Shown: positions 17,629-26,179 of the stretch, piece after piece
Numbering within the stretch: position 1 is the first letter of the stretch
Layout of the letters: each line of letters begins with the position of its first letter
Assembly (NCBI GenBank): GCA_963832445.1
Contig: CAWHUM010000010.1
Span: 62,001 to 126,000 of the forward strand
Source of the DNA: AWTP1-13 sp963832445
GTDB lineage: Bacteria; Pseudomonadota; Alphaproteobacteria; Rhizobiales; Hyphomicrobiaceae
Length of the DNA stretch: 64,000 nt
Direction: 5' to 3'
Program-made: the position numbers and the translations under genes
The notes under the pieces: model-generated
Seen by the model: only the letters and a program-made list of their open reading frames with translations
Database searches by the model: none
Told to the model about the DNA's origin: nothing

Positions 17629-18765
17629 ATGGTACGATCCTTCGCCATAGCCACAGCGACCGCCATTGCCTGCCTCATTGCACAACCTGGGAGCACCTCT
17701 GCGGCGAACTGCACGCGAGAGGACTTCGCCAAGGTTGTGAACGACGCCGGCGCTGCGCTGCGCAAGCTCAATGCCGAGAACGGTCCCCGGCTGCAAGCCA
17801 AGATGCGCCAGCTCAAGATAAAAATGGGGTGGCCGGAGGTTGGCTTCGAAGAAAAAGCGCTCCAGGCGCTGCAGGACGAGCGTCTTGCGGCGCTCGATAC
17901 CGAAGCCAACGAGCGGTTGGCGCGGATCGATGCGCTGGGCACGATCGCTCCTTCCGGCGGGCCCGACTGCGCGCGCCTCGAGGAGCTGTCGGCTACCAGC
18001 TTGGAGCTGCAGGCAACCGTCAAAGCCAAGACCAGCTACATGCTGATGCGCCTCGATCAGATGCTGGGCGAGGCCCCTGCGCCCCAGCCCAAGCCGAAAG
18101 TTGCGACAGCGAAGCCGGCAACGACCCCGCCCAAGACCGCGCCAGCCGTCAAGGCGGAGCTCCCGGCGAAGCCCGACGGGCCGGCCAAGGCACCCGCCGA
18201 TCCTTCCCGCGACATGGTTGTCGTGGCGCCCTCGGATGCGGCCAAACCTTCGCCGCCGGGGCCGCCGCTGCCGGCCGACGAGGAAGGCTACACCATCGAG
18301 GAGATCCGCGCGGCGAGTGCCGGCTTCTTCGGTCAAGTCTCAGCAAACCTCGGCGCGGTGATCGAGTACCTCTTCAGCAAGAGCGGCCGGCCGACGGGCT
18401 ATGTGCTGGGAACCGAGGGGGGCGGTGCCATCTTGGCCGGCGTACGCTATGGCAAGGGCACCCTGTACTTGCGCAACGGCGGTACGCAGCCGGTCTTCTG
18501 GCATGGCCCGTCGCTCGGCGCCGACTTGGGCGGGGAGGGCTCCAAGACGCTGTTCCTGATTTACAAGCTGCGTGAACCCGAACAGCTCTATTCGAGCTTC
18601 ACGGGCGTGGACGGTTCTGCCTATCTGGTGGGAGGTGTTGGAGCCACGCTGCTAACCAACGGCAAAGTCATCATGGCTCCCGTTCGCTCCGGTCTTGGGC
18701 TCAGGCTCGGTGCCAGCATCGGCTATATCCGGTTTACCCCGAAGGCGACCTGGAACCCGTTCTGA
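17629..18765 (+). CDS. EipA-family (DUF1134) envelope protein with long N-terminal extension
   Basis: The 378 residues begin with a signal peptide (about residues 1-25) and a helical, charged segment to about residue 145. A Pro/Ala/Lys-rich linker runs to about residue 220, followed by a complete DUF1134 domain (YTIEEIRAASAGFFGQVSAN to the end). EipA in Brucella is a periplasmic beta-barrel-like protein needed for envelope integrity and is about 200 residues long. The extra half is therefore unusual. GAGG lies eight bases before ATG 17629. The C-terminal assignment is firm; the role of the extension is unknown. Confidence 0.85.
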   Translation: MVRSFAIATATAIACLIAQPGSTSAANCTREDFAKVVNDAGAALRKLNAENGPRLQAKMRQLKIKMGWPEVGFEEKALQALQDERLAALDTEANERLARIDALGTIAPSGGPDCARLEELSATSLELQATVKAKTSYMLMRLDQMLGEAPAPQPKPKVATAKPATTPPKTAPAVKAELPAKPDGPAKAPADPSRDMVVVAPSDAAKPSPPGPPLPADEEGYTIEEIRAASAGFFGQVSANLGAVIEYLFSKSGRPTGYVLGTEGGGAILAGVRYGKGTLYLRNGGTQPVFWHGPSLGADLGGEGSKTLFLIYKLREPEQLYSSFTGVDGSAYLVGGVGATLLTNGKVIMAPVRSGLGLRLGASIGYIRFTPKATWNPF

Positions 18766-18830
18766 TTTGCACCGATCAATGCGGCCCAGCTAGAATGCCA
18801 GGTCGCCGGGACACTAGGGAGACTGGAACC

Positions 18831-19076
18831 ATGCGATTTCTGGTTGTTGCCGCCTTCGCCGCGGTGCTGATCGGTGCGGCCCACGCCCAAACCGCCACCT
18901 GCAAAGCCTCGGCGGCGGAGAAGAAGCTAGCCGGTGCCGCCCTCAAGAGCTTCATGACCAAGTGCGAGGGCGACGCGAAGAAAGCATGCGCCGCATCGGC
19001 CAAGGAAAAGAAGCTGGCCGGCGCAGCTCAGAAGAGCTTCACCACCAAATGCGTGGGGGACAAGGTCGGCGGTTAG
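18831..19076 (+). CDS. PsiF-repeat exported protein
   Basis: The 81 residues have a signal peptide (cleavage near AHAQ) and two PsiF repeats, each with the pattern C-x-A-x4-KKLAGAA-x2-SF-x2-KC. Cysteines frame each repeat. PsiF in E. coli is phosphate-starvation-inducible, but its function is unknown. ATG 18831 is chosen because it gives a clean signal peptide. It follows the EipA-type gene by 65 bases on the same strand. Confidence 0.82.
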   Translation: MRFLVVAAFAAVLIGAAHAQTATCKASAAEKKLAGAALKSFMTKCEGDAKKACAASAKEKKLAGAAQKSFTTKCVGDKVGG

Positions 19077-19089
19077 GCTGCTCGATCGA

Positions 19090-19434
19090 TCAATAGGGCC
19101 GGCACGGGCGCGCCTGCACAGTGCAGGTCCAAGTGCCGGACCCTTGCCCGCAGTTCATACTCTTGCTGGCGGCGACGGCATAGCGCCCCCACGCGCCGCC
19201 GTACTCCCATGCGGTGAATTCGACCCACGACTGGATTGCGGCCTGCTCGGCCTGCCGGCGGTTTGCGCCTGTGCCGTTCCCATCGTGGAAATGGTCGACC
19301 AGGCACGTCCTGCGCCCAACCTTCACCCATTGGTGGATGGCGGCGACGCCCGTATCCCCGCCTTGCGCAGCAACCTCGCCCGGGCAAAGCACTAACACTG
19401 CCAGGGCGAAAGCGCCCGCGACGCCTTTTCTCAT
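19090..19434 (-). CDS. Small exported protein of unknown function
   Basis: The 114 residues have a clear signal peptide (MRKGVAGAFALAVLVLCPGEVAAQ). The mature part contains cysteines and a WVEFTAWEYGGAWGRYAVAASK segment, followed by a TWTCTVQARPC tail. The family is not recognised by name. It is convergent with the PsiF-repeat gene. ATG 19434 is chosen for the signal peptide; the frame is open to 19560. Confidence 0.65.
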   Translation of the reverse strand: MRKGVAGAFALAVLVLCPGEVAAQGGDTGVAAIHQWVKVGRRTCLVDHFHDGNGTGANRRQAEQAAIQSWVEFTAWEYGGAWGRYAVAASKSMNCGQGSGTWTCTVQARPCRPY

Positions 19435-19626
19435 AGTCCAGCCATCCCGCTGCAATCGGCGAAGCGATCGCCTAGCCGCTCTTTCGTTCTGTTTGCGATA
19501 GCCTGCCCGATTCACGCGCGGCGAGCGATTGATGCGGCGTCGCAGGCGCAACTTTTCCACGCCGGCCGCAGCTTTTGCGACACAGCGAAACCTGAAGGCA
19601 GAATTCCAGAAACAGCGTTCGTTCGC

Positions 19627-19974
19627 CTATTTGGCGGCGATCACTGCTATTTCCACCAGCATGCGCGGGTCTGCGAGCTTGGCTTCGACGCATGCGCGGC
19701 CAGGCAGGTTGTTGCCGCCGGTCCAGGCATTCCACGCCTCGTTCATTGCATCGCGCTGGCGAATGTCGGACACCCAGATGCTGGCAGAGACAACTTTGGT
19801 CTTGTCGGTGCCGGCGAGCTCGAGGAGGCGATCGATCTCTTTCAGGATTTGCTGTGTCTGGCCCTTGACGTCCTTGCTGATATCGTCGGCGACGATCCCT
19901 GCCGTGTAGACGAAGCCATTGGCCTCCACGACCTTGGAATAGATCTTCGATGGCTCGTGCCGCTTGATGGTCAT
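19627..19974 (-). CDS. RidA-family enamine/imine deaminase
   Basis: This 115-residue protein of the YjgF/YER057c/UK114 family hydrolyses reactive enamines made by PLP enzymes such as threonine dehydratase. The motifs VVEANGFVYTAGIV, QILKEIDRLLELAG and PGRACVEAKLADPRMLVEI fit, with the arginine of GRACVEA expected to bind the substrate carboxylate. A threonine deaminase gene lies about 11 kb upstream in the window, which is suggestive but not an operon link. Confidence 0.9.
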   Translation of the reverse strand: MTIKRHEPSKIYSKVVEANGFVYTAGIVADDISKDVKGQTQQILKEIDRLLELAGTDKTKVVSASIWVSDIRQRDAMNEAWNAWTGGNNLPGRACVEAKLADPRMLVEIAVIAAK

Positions 19975-20031
19975 GGCGTGTCCTCTGGTTTGACTGCGGC
20001 TCTCTTAACACAGCCGCAGGATTGCACAATT

Positions 20032-20586
20032 TCAGAACAGCGGCTCCTCGTACTGCTGCTCGCCGTCGATGACGAGGCCCTTGATGGCGGCGTTGCCGCG
20101 GCCGTCGACTGCAATGCGGGCGGCCATTTTTCCCTCCCTCGCCAGCGCTTCGAGCCGGCGTCCGTGGCCCTCGGGGACGAAATAGCTCTCGATGCCGTAC
20201 AGCACCCAGGTGCTCGCCGGAAACGTGAACCGCGACCGGCCCTTCAGAACGATGCGGTCGGGGTCGGTCTCATCGGGTCGTGCGGCAGCAACCCGCACAG
20301 GCGTCCAGCCGCCCTGCGGGTTCTTGGCGAGCGTCACATAGAACGCCGAATTGCGCGCGGGCGCCGGCCCCACCAGCAGCATCGCCGGCACGGTGCTGAT
20401 CTCGTAGCCGAGCCGCACGTACTCGCCGCGGAAGAGATCGCGCGGGTCGACCGGCACGATGGGCAGTACGATCTCGCGGCCGTTCTTCAGGAGCAGCGCG
20501 CGGTCGATGACCATGGCCGCGAGCACGCCGGTCTGCGCCAGCGCTACGACTGCAAGGGCGATGAGGAGCTTGCGGGTCGCGGTCAT
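20032..20586 (-). CDS. GDYXXLXY-domain membrane-anchored protein
   Basis: The 184 residues have one N-terminal hydrophobic helix followed by a periplasmic domain. The motif RDLFRGEYVRLGYEI matches the GDYxxLxY signature in slightly changed form. Its start codon overlaps the stop of the DUF2157 gene (ATGA at 20583-20586). This pairing with DUF2157 is a common one in bacteria, and the two probably form a membrane complex of unknown function. Confidence 0.82.
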   Translation of the reverse strand: MTATRKLLIALAVVALAQTGVLAAMVIDRALLLKNGREIVLPIVPVDPRDLFRGEYVRLGYEISTVPAMLLVGPAPARNSAFYVTLAKNPQGGWTPVRVAAARPDETDPDRIVLKGRSRFTFPASTWVLYGIESYFVPEGHGRRLEALAREGKMAARIAVDGRGNAAIKGLVIDGEQQYEEPLF

Positions 20587-21701
20587 GTGGCGGCTCCTTT
20601 CAACGCCTTGCGCTGGTGCAGGTAGTAGGCCGCCCACGCCAGCGCGCTCACCAGGATCGCCGCCACCAGGAAGAAGAGGGAAGTGTCGAGCAGCGTGCCG
20701 AGCGTGCGCCAGTAGAGGGCAAATATCTCGGCGGCGAACGCGGCATAGCCGAGCCACAGCGCGCCCCGGTTGCTCGTCTGCAGCGCCCAGTACATGGCGG
20801 CAAGCAGGCCAGCGAGGGTCAGGACCGCCAACAGCAGGAGAAGCCCGACGGAGCGCGTCCGCCGATCGTCGAAGAAGCTGTAATCGTCGATGAACTGGGC
20901 GACGAAGAGGGCGGCGAAGGCCAGCGCGACGCCGTAGGCGAACAGTGCCTGTGCGGACGGCAGGTGGCGATCGATGGCAGGCCCGGCCGCGACCGCGGAC
21001 AAGGCGATGGCAGTGCCGATCAGCGCGACCAGCCAGTGAGCATGCCCGCCCAGCACGAAGAAGCCGAGCGGGACCAGCCAGATCAGCAAGCCGACCGCGG
21101 CAAGATGCAGGCCCGGCCGCCAGCTCATCCATACTGCCGTCGCAGCGGCGGCGACCCATACCGCGAGAAACCCCCAATGCGCGCCGTTGATCAGCACGCG
21201 CTCCCAGGCGGACCACACCACGATCAGCACGAAGGCGGCGGCAAGCGCCGGACGCGAATACAGGAGCACGGCGGCCAGTAGCGCACCAAGCGCCCAGTAC
21301 AGCACCGCATCGGGCGGGCTGCCCTCCATGTGGTACATCTGCGCTATCAGCATGATGCCGGCGCCGTAGGCGGCGATGCCTGCGAGGATAGCGGCGTGCG
21401 CGAAGGCATCGAGCTTGCGCGCGAAGAGGTAGGCAGCTGCGCCGTAGCAGGCCCATAGCGTCGCGAAGATGAGCCCGAGGCGCGCGAGCTTCGACATTGC
21501 CGTCCAGTGCGCCGCCACGAAGCTCATGATGGCAAAGCCGAACAGCACGGCTCCGAGAATGGCGAAGATCCCGGCGGTGCCGAAGGCGGACTTGCGCATG
21601 GCGAGGTCGGATTTGATGGACGCCGCGCCGGTGTCGCTGACCCAGCCGGCCGACTGCCAGCGTGCGAGGTCGCGCTCCACCCGTTGGCTGTACCAGGACA
21701 T
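20583..21701 (-). CDS. DUF2157 polytopic membrane protein
   Basis: This is a 372-residue inner-membrane protein. The N-terminal soluble stretch (about 35 residues, DLARWQSAGWVSDTGAASI) is the DUF2157 signature; roughly ten hydrophobic segments follow. Function is unknown. It is first in a two-gene unit with the GDYXXLXY protein, joined by a four-base overlap. Confidence 0.82.
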   Translation of the reverse strand: MSWYSQRVERDLARWQSAGWVSDTGAASIKSDLAMRKSAFGTAGIFAILGAVLFGFAIMSFVAAHWTAMSKLARLGLIFATLWACYGAAAYLFARKLDAFAHAAILAGIAAYGAGIMLIAQMYHMEGSPPDAVLYWALGALLAAVLLYSRPALAAAFVLIVVWSAWERVLINGAHWGFLAVWVAAAATAVWMSWRPGLHLAAVGLLIWLVPLGFFVLGGHAHWLVALIGTAIALSAVAAGPAIDRHLPSAQALFAYGVALAFAALFVAQFIDDYSFFDDRRTRSVGLLLLLAVLTLAGLLAAMYWALQTSNRGALWLGYAAFAAEIFALYWRTLGTLLDTSLFFLVAAILVSALAWAAYYLHQRKALKGAAT

Positions 21702-21727
21702 GTGCTCCCCGTTCCGCGTGTATCCGC

Positions 21728-22783
21728 CTAGGGATACCTATGCGGCAAGCCCGCCGGATCTATGACGCTGCCCTGGCCTTCTTCCACGTACCTCGGCCCT
21801 ATGGGCACCTTGCCGTGGCCGCCTGGGATGTCGAGCACATAGGTGGGTTGAGCGAGACCAGAAAGCTTGCCGCGCAACTGGCGCATGATCGCTTGGCCCT
21901 CGGCGATCGACAGGCGGAAGCGGGAGGTGCCCGGCGCAGGGTCGAGGTGGTGCAAGTAGTAAGGCTTGATACGCGCCTCGACGCAGGCGCGCATGAGATC
22001 GCGCAAGACTTCGGCGCTATCGTTGACACCTCTGAGCAGCACGGTCTGGCTCAACAGTGGAATGCCGGAGTCGACGATACGAGCGCAAGCCGCCCGCGCA
22101 GTCTCGGTCAACTCACGCGCGTGATTGATGTGCACCGCGACATACACGGTCGCCTCGCTCGTGGCCAGGGCGGACACGAGCTCGGGCGTCACCCGGCCCG
22201 GCTCGGCCACGGGCACGCGCGTGTGCCAGCGCAGCACCTTCACGTGGGAGATGGCCGATAGACGCGCCGTGACGTCGGCGATGCGGCGCGGCGAGAGCAT
22301 GAAGGGATCGCCGCCGGTGAGGATCACCTCCCAGATTTGCGGGCGGGCCGCGATGTAGGCGACTGCCGAGGCGACCGCCTCGTCCGACAGCGCCTGCGGC
22401 CCGCCTGGCCCCACGACCTCGCGCCGAAAGCAGAACCGGCAGTAGACGGGGCACACGTGCGTGAGCTTCACCAGCACGCGGTCCGGATAGCGGTGCACCA
22501 GGCCCGAGACCGGCGAGCGTTCCGCTTCGCCCAAGGGATCGGCACGCTCCTCGGCCGTGGTGTTGAGCTCGCTTGCGTGGGGGATGAACTGGCGCGCGAT
22601 CGGATCATCCGGGTCGGTGCGGTCGATGAGGGCCGCAATCTCCGGGGTAACCGCCACCGCGTAACGGGCTGCGACCGCCTCCAGCGCGCTCTGGTCGCCC
22701 CCAGGCACGAGCCCAGCCTCCAGCAGCTGCGGGATCGATCGGATGGTGCTGGTCGGCCGTGTCACGGTCAGCCAACCGAGCAC
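21728..22783 (-). CDS. epmB: EF-P lysine-2,3-aminomutase EpmB (KamA-like radical SAM)
   Basis: This radical SAM enzyme converts (S)-alpha-lysine to (R)-beta-lysine for EF-P modification. The iron-sulfur motif is C111-x3-C115-x2-C118 (CPVYCRFCFR). A C-terminal PGGHGK motif carries the expected PLP lysine. The 351-residue length is typical. The start is uncertain: GTG 22783 overlaps the upstream gene by 16 bases, and GTG 22765 is an alternative. The link to epmA and efp supports EpmB over a catabolic KamA. Confidence 0.87.
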   Translation of the reverse strand: MLGWLTVTRPTSTIRSIPQLLEAGLVPGGDQSALEAVAARYAVAVTPEIAALIDRTDPDDPIARQFIPHASELNTTAEERADPLGEAERSPVSGLVHRYPDRVLVKLTHVCPVYCRFCFRREVVGPGGPQALSDEAVASAVAYIAARPQIWEVILTGGDPFMLSPRRIADVTARLSAISHVKVLRWHTRVPVAEPGRVTPELVSALATSEATVYVAVHINHARELTETARAACARIVDSGIPLLSQTVLLRGVNDSAEVLRDLMRACVEARIKPYYLHHLDPAPGTSRFRLSIAEGQAIMRQLRGKLSGLAQPTYVLDIPGGHGKVPIGPRYVEEGQGSVIDPAGLPHRYP

Positions 22784-23223
22784 ATGGCACGGCCGCGCAG
22801 CGTGAGGGTCTTGCCCTCGGCTTCGCCCGCCGGCAGGTGATGCACGGTCAGTACGTAGGTGCCGCGGTAGTCCGTTCCGTTACCCACCTGAGTGGTCTCC
22901 ACCACCAGCTCGACGTAGCCGTGGGGGGCCGACCCGGGCCGCTCCCGGTAGAGGCGCAGCTTGAGCTGCTTGGCGTAAAGCCAGCGCTGCGTCAGGTGAG
23001 GGAGGTCGAGGTCCAGCGTGCGCAGGTCGTCCGGAGCGCCTTTGGCCAGCACCTCGAGCGTCCCGCCGAAGCTCACGAAGCCTTCACCTGCGCCGTGGCC
23101 GAAGGTCGCCTCAGCCCCGAACTTCAGGTTGCGGTCGCCGAAGTGGCAGGAGAGGGCACCCGACGCCAGCACCGCGGGACTGCCGAAGAGAACGGCGATA
23201 CATGCCAAGGCTAGAGTGCGCAT
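22768..23223 (-). CDS. Exported protein of unknown function in the EF-P cluster
   Basis: The 151 residues start with a signal peptide (MRTLALACIAVLFGSPAVLA). The rest looks like an all-beta periplasmic domain, with two cysteines placed near its two ends (ALSCHFG and RAMCSVG), possibly forming a disulfide. The family is not recognised. It lies 15 bases after epmA and overlaps epmB, so it is transcribed within the modification operon. Confidence 0.7.
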   Translation of the reverse strand: MRTLALACIAVLFGSPAVLASGALSCHFGDRNLKFGAEATFGHGAGEGFVSFGGTLEVLAKGAPDDLRTLDLDLPHLTQRWLYAKQLKLRLYRERPGSAPHGYVELVVETTQVGNGTDYRGTYVLTVHHLPAGEAEGKTLTLRGRAMCSVG

Positions 23224-23238
23224 CGGTCCTCCCGCTGC

Positions 23239-24294
23239 TCAATCGGTCTGCGCCACCGGTGTCCAGAGCACCTGCTCGATGTGGCCTGCTCCGGTGGCGA
23301 GCATCACGAGCCGGTCGAAGCCGAGGGCCGCGCCGCTGGCGGGAGGCATACGGGCCAGGGCATCCAGCAGGTCCTCGTCGATGGGATAGTGCTCGCCGTA
23401 GATGCGCTGCTTCTCGTTCATCTCCGCCTCGAACCGGCGCCGCTGCTCATCCGGATCTGTGAGCTCGCCAAACGCATTGGCAAGCTCGACGCCGCACGCA
23501 TAGAGCTCGAAGCGCTCGGCAACGCGCGGGTCTGAAGCTTTCTGCCTGGCAAGCGCGGCCTGGCAAGCGGGGTACTCGGTAAGGAGCGTGGCGCGGCCAT
23601 TGGCGATGTTGGGCTCGACCTTCTCGACCAGGATGCGGCTGAAGGTGTCGCTCCAAGTGTCGTCGGTTGCGACGGCGATGCCTGCCTGCCTGGCGGCCTG
23701 CGCTAGCGCATTGCCCTGGGGTCCGTTCTGGTCCAGAGCAGCGAGCACGTCGATGCCGGCGAAGCGGGCGAACGCTTGCGCGACCGTCATGCGGATTGGC
23801 GGCAGGAAGGGATCGACGCTGCGATTGCCGTGGATGAGTGTCCTGGTGCCGGCGGCCTCCGCGGCTATCGCCAGAAGCGCCGCACTGTCTTCCATCAACC
23901 GCTCATAGGGCTCGTGGGCCCGATACCACTCCAGCATGGTGAAGGCAGGATGGTGCAGGGCGCCGCGCTCGCGGTTGCGGAAGGCAGGGGCGAAGGTGAA
24001 GATCCTGTTCTCGCCCGCAGCCAGCAGCTTCTTGCACGCGAACTCCGGCGAAGTGTGCAAATAGAGAGTGCGCCGGTTGCCGCCGCTCCCGATCAGCTCG
24101 GTTGCAAACGCATGCAGATGCGTCTCGTTTCCTGGTGATACCTGCAGGGCGGCGGAGTCTACCTCGACGAAGCCTCGCTCCTCGAACCAGCGGCGGATGG
24201 CGGCTTTGATCCGTCCGCGCGCCAGCAGGAACGGCCGCCTGTCGGCATGCCTGTCCGGGCGCCACCATGGGCTGGGTTCGAGAGGCTTCTGCAC
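23239..24294 (-). CDS. epmA: EF-P beta-lysylation ligase EpmA (GenX/PoxA)
   Basis: This class II lysyl-tRNA-synthetase-like enzyme lacks an anticodon-binding domain. It activates beta-lysine and attaches it to EF-P. Motif 2 reads FRNRERGALHHPAFTMLEWY and motif 3 GAALGFDRLVML. The tuned start PSPWWRPDRHADRRPFLLAR is the typical N-terminus. GTG 24294 (351 residues) is the only reasonable start, although it lacks a clear Shine-Dalgarno; the frame open to 24579 overlaps efp and is not used. It is divergent from efp. Confidence 0.88.
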   Translation of the reverse strand: MQKPLEPSPWWRPDRHADRRPFLLARGRIKAAIRRWFEERGFVEVDSAALQVSPGNETHLHAFATELIGSGGNRRTLYLHTSPEFACKKLLAAGENRIFTFAPAFRNRERGALHHPAFTMLEWYRAHEPYERLMEDSAALLAIAAEAAGTRTLIHGNRSVDPFLPPIRMTVAQAFARFAGIDVLAALDQNGPQGNALAQAARQAGIAVATDDTWSDTFSRILVEKVEPNIANGRATLLTEYPACQAALARQKASDPRVAERFELYACGVELANAFGELTDPDEQRRRFEAEMNEKQRIYGEHYPIDEDLLDALARMPPASGAALGFDRLVMLATGAGHIEQVLWTPVAQTD

Positions 24295-24421
24295 GGGCTT
24301 AGTTGTTCTTGGCGACGGTGGAAAAGGCCTGTAGAAAGCGCCCACCTTCGATTTTGGCGAGCCTGCAGCCGCTTCGGCGCGTTCACGGCTCTTCAGCCTC
24401 ACAGATGCGGAGACAGCGACG

Positions 24422-24991
24422 GTGGTCAAGGTTATCGCAAGCTCGGTGCGCAAAGGCAACGTGCTGGATATCGGCGGCAAGCTGTGCGTCGTCATGAAGG
24501 CGGAGAACATCCATCCGGGCAAAGGCACGCCGGTGACCCACCTCGACATGCGGCGCATTTCGGACGGCGTGAAGATCACGGAGCGCTATCGCACCACCGA
24601 CCAGGTGGAGCGGGCCTACCTCGAGGACAAGACCTACAACTATCTTTACGAGGATGATCTCGGCTTCCACTTCATGGAGCCGGAAACCTTCGAGCAGATC
24701 CAGGTGCCGAAGGACATCATCGGCGAGCAATCGGTCTACCTGCAGGAGAACATGGCTGTCCACCTCAGCCTGCACGAGGGCGTGCCGATAGCGGCGGAGC
24801 TGCCGCAACGAGTGGTGCTCGAGATCGTGGAGGCGGACCCCGTGGTAAGGGGCCAGACCGCATCCTCGTCCTACAAGCCGGCTGTGCTCTCCAACGGCGA
24901 ACGGGTCATGGTACCGCCCCACATCACTGCCGGGACGAGAGTGGTGATCTCGACCGAGGACGGCTCCTATGTGGAGCGGGCCAAGGACTAG
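24422..24991 (+). CDS. efp: Translation elongation factor P
   Basis: EF-P relieves ribosome stalling at polyproline. The 189 residues have three beta-barrel domains. Lysine 34 in the HPGKG loop (residues 31-35) is the expected site of beta-lysylation by EpmA/EpmB, both encoded next door. The start is GTG 24422, which places the lysine at exactly position 34. The C-terminal SSSYKPAVLSNG and ITAGTRVVISTEDGSYVERA segments are conserved. It is divergent from epmA with 127 bases between, a probable shared promoter region. Confidence 0.95.
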   Translation: MVKVIASSVRKGNVLDIGGKLCVVMKAENIHPGKGTPVTHLDMRRISDGVKITERYRTTDQVERAYLEDKTYNYLYEDDLGFHFMEPETFEQIQVPKDIIGEQSVYLQENMAVHLSLHEGVPIAAELPQRVVLEIVEADPVVRGQTASSSYKPAVLSNGERVMVPPHITAGTRVVISTEDGSYVERAKD

Positions 24992-25122
24992 CGCCGCTTT
25001 CGGATCGCGACGGCATTGCTGGTGTCGGGTGAGGCCGTGCGCTATCGTGACGTCGTGGGGGCACGACCCCGCAGGAGAGACGAGCCCGCCGTAGAGCGAT
25101 GGCCGTCGGGAGGAGGAAACGC

Positions 25123-26124
25123 ATGAGACGAGGAACGAGATTTGCCGTACTAGGGGCAGCAATCGCGGTCGCCGCTCTATTTGCCGCAGCCTCGCCGGCG
25201 CAGGCACAGACCATCACGCTCAACGGCGCCGTCCAGTTCAACGACGAGCACGCCTTCACCAAGGCGCTCGTGCGGTTCGAGGAGCTGGTCAAGAAATACT
25301 ACGGCAAGCCCATCAACTTCGTGCTGCACAAGAACTCCTCGCTCGGTCTCGAGAAGCAGTATTTCGAGTACATGGCGCAGGGCAAAGCGGTCGACTACGG
25401 CATCGTCTCGCCCGCCCATATGTCCACGTTCTCGCGGGCGGCGCCGTTCATCGACGCGCCGTTCTTGTTCCGCGACCTCGATCACTGGAACAAGGTGCTC
25501 GACGCCGACATCCTGGCCCCGATCGCGGCCGAAGTCGCGCAGAAGGCCGACGTGATGCTGATCGGCTATGCCGGCGGCGGCGTGCGCAACATCTTCATCA
25601 ACAAGCCGATGGCGTCGCTGGCGGACATCAAGGGGCTCAAGGTGCGCGTGCAGGGCGCGCCGATCTGGAGCCGCACATTCCAGGCGGCCGGCATGGCGCC
25701 GACGGTGATCGCCTACAACGAGGTCTACAACGGCATCCAGAACAACGTCATCAGCGCCGGCGAGAACGAGGCTGCAGGCGTGGAGTCCATGAAGTTCTAC
25801 GAAGTGGCGCCCAACCTCGCCATGACCGAGCACGCCATCACCATCCGTCCCATCTGCTTCTCGGGCAAGACATTCAAGCAGCTGCCGCCCGACCTGCAGG
25901 CGGCGATCGTCAAGGCGGGCAAGGAGGCCGGCGCCTACGGCCGCCAGGTGGAGTCGTCGGAGGACGCGCAGAAGCTCGAGGCACTGGAGAAGGCCGGCAA
26001 GCTGAAGCGCGTGCCGTTCAAGGACCGCGCCGAGATGGCCAAGCTGGTGGAGCCAGTGATCACCGCCTACGCCAAGGAGATCGGGGCGGAGGAGATCCTA
26101 GGCAAGATCAACGCCATCAAGTGA
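25123..26124 (+). CDS. TRAP transporter substrate-binding protein DctP
   Basis: This 333-residue periplasmic protein captures an organic acid for the TRAP carrier. It has a signal peptide (cut near AQAQ) and the DctP fold, with GGGVRNIFINKP, DIKGLKVRVQGAPIW and the conserved VYNGIQNNVISAGENE segment. A strong Shine-Dalgarno (GGGAGGAGG) precedes ATG 25123. It heads a unit with dctQ and dctM, both frameshifted in this sequence. The substrate cannot be told. Confidence 0.9.
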   Translation: MRRGTRFAVLGAAIAVAALFAAASPAQAQTITLNGAVQFNDEHAFTKALVRFEELVKKYYGKPINFVLHKNSSLGLEKQYFEYMAQGKAVDYGIVSPAHMSTFSRAAPFIDAPFLFRDLDHWNKVLDADILAPIAAEVAQKADVMLIGYAGGGVRNIFINKPMASLADIKGLKVRVQGAPIWSRTFQAAGMAPTVIAYNEVYNGIQNNVISAGENEAAGVESMKFYEVAPNLAMTEHAITIRPICFSGKTFKQLPPDLQAAIVKAGKEAGAYGRQVESSEDAQKLEALEKAGKLKRVPFKDRAEMAKLVEPVITAYAKEIGAEEILGKINAIK

Positions 26125-26147
26125 TATCCAGCATGGGCCACGTCTGT

Positions 26148-26174
26148 CCCCTCTCCCCACAAGCGGGGAGAGGG
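26148..26174. repeat. CCCTCTCCCC/GGGGAGAGGG palindrome ahead of dctQ
   Basis: Perfect 10-base arms flank the loop ACAAGC. This belongs to a dispersed palindrome type common in alphaproteobacteria. The right arm and following AGAAA form the Shine-Dalgarno region for dctQ (ATG 26180), so the hairpin could hide that ribosome-binding site. Confidence 0.7.
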
Positions 26175-26179
26175 AGAAA

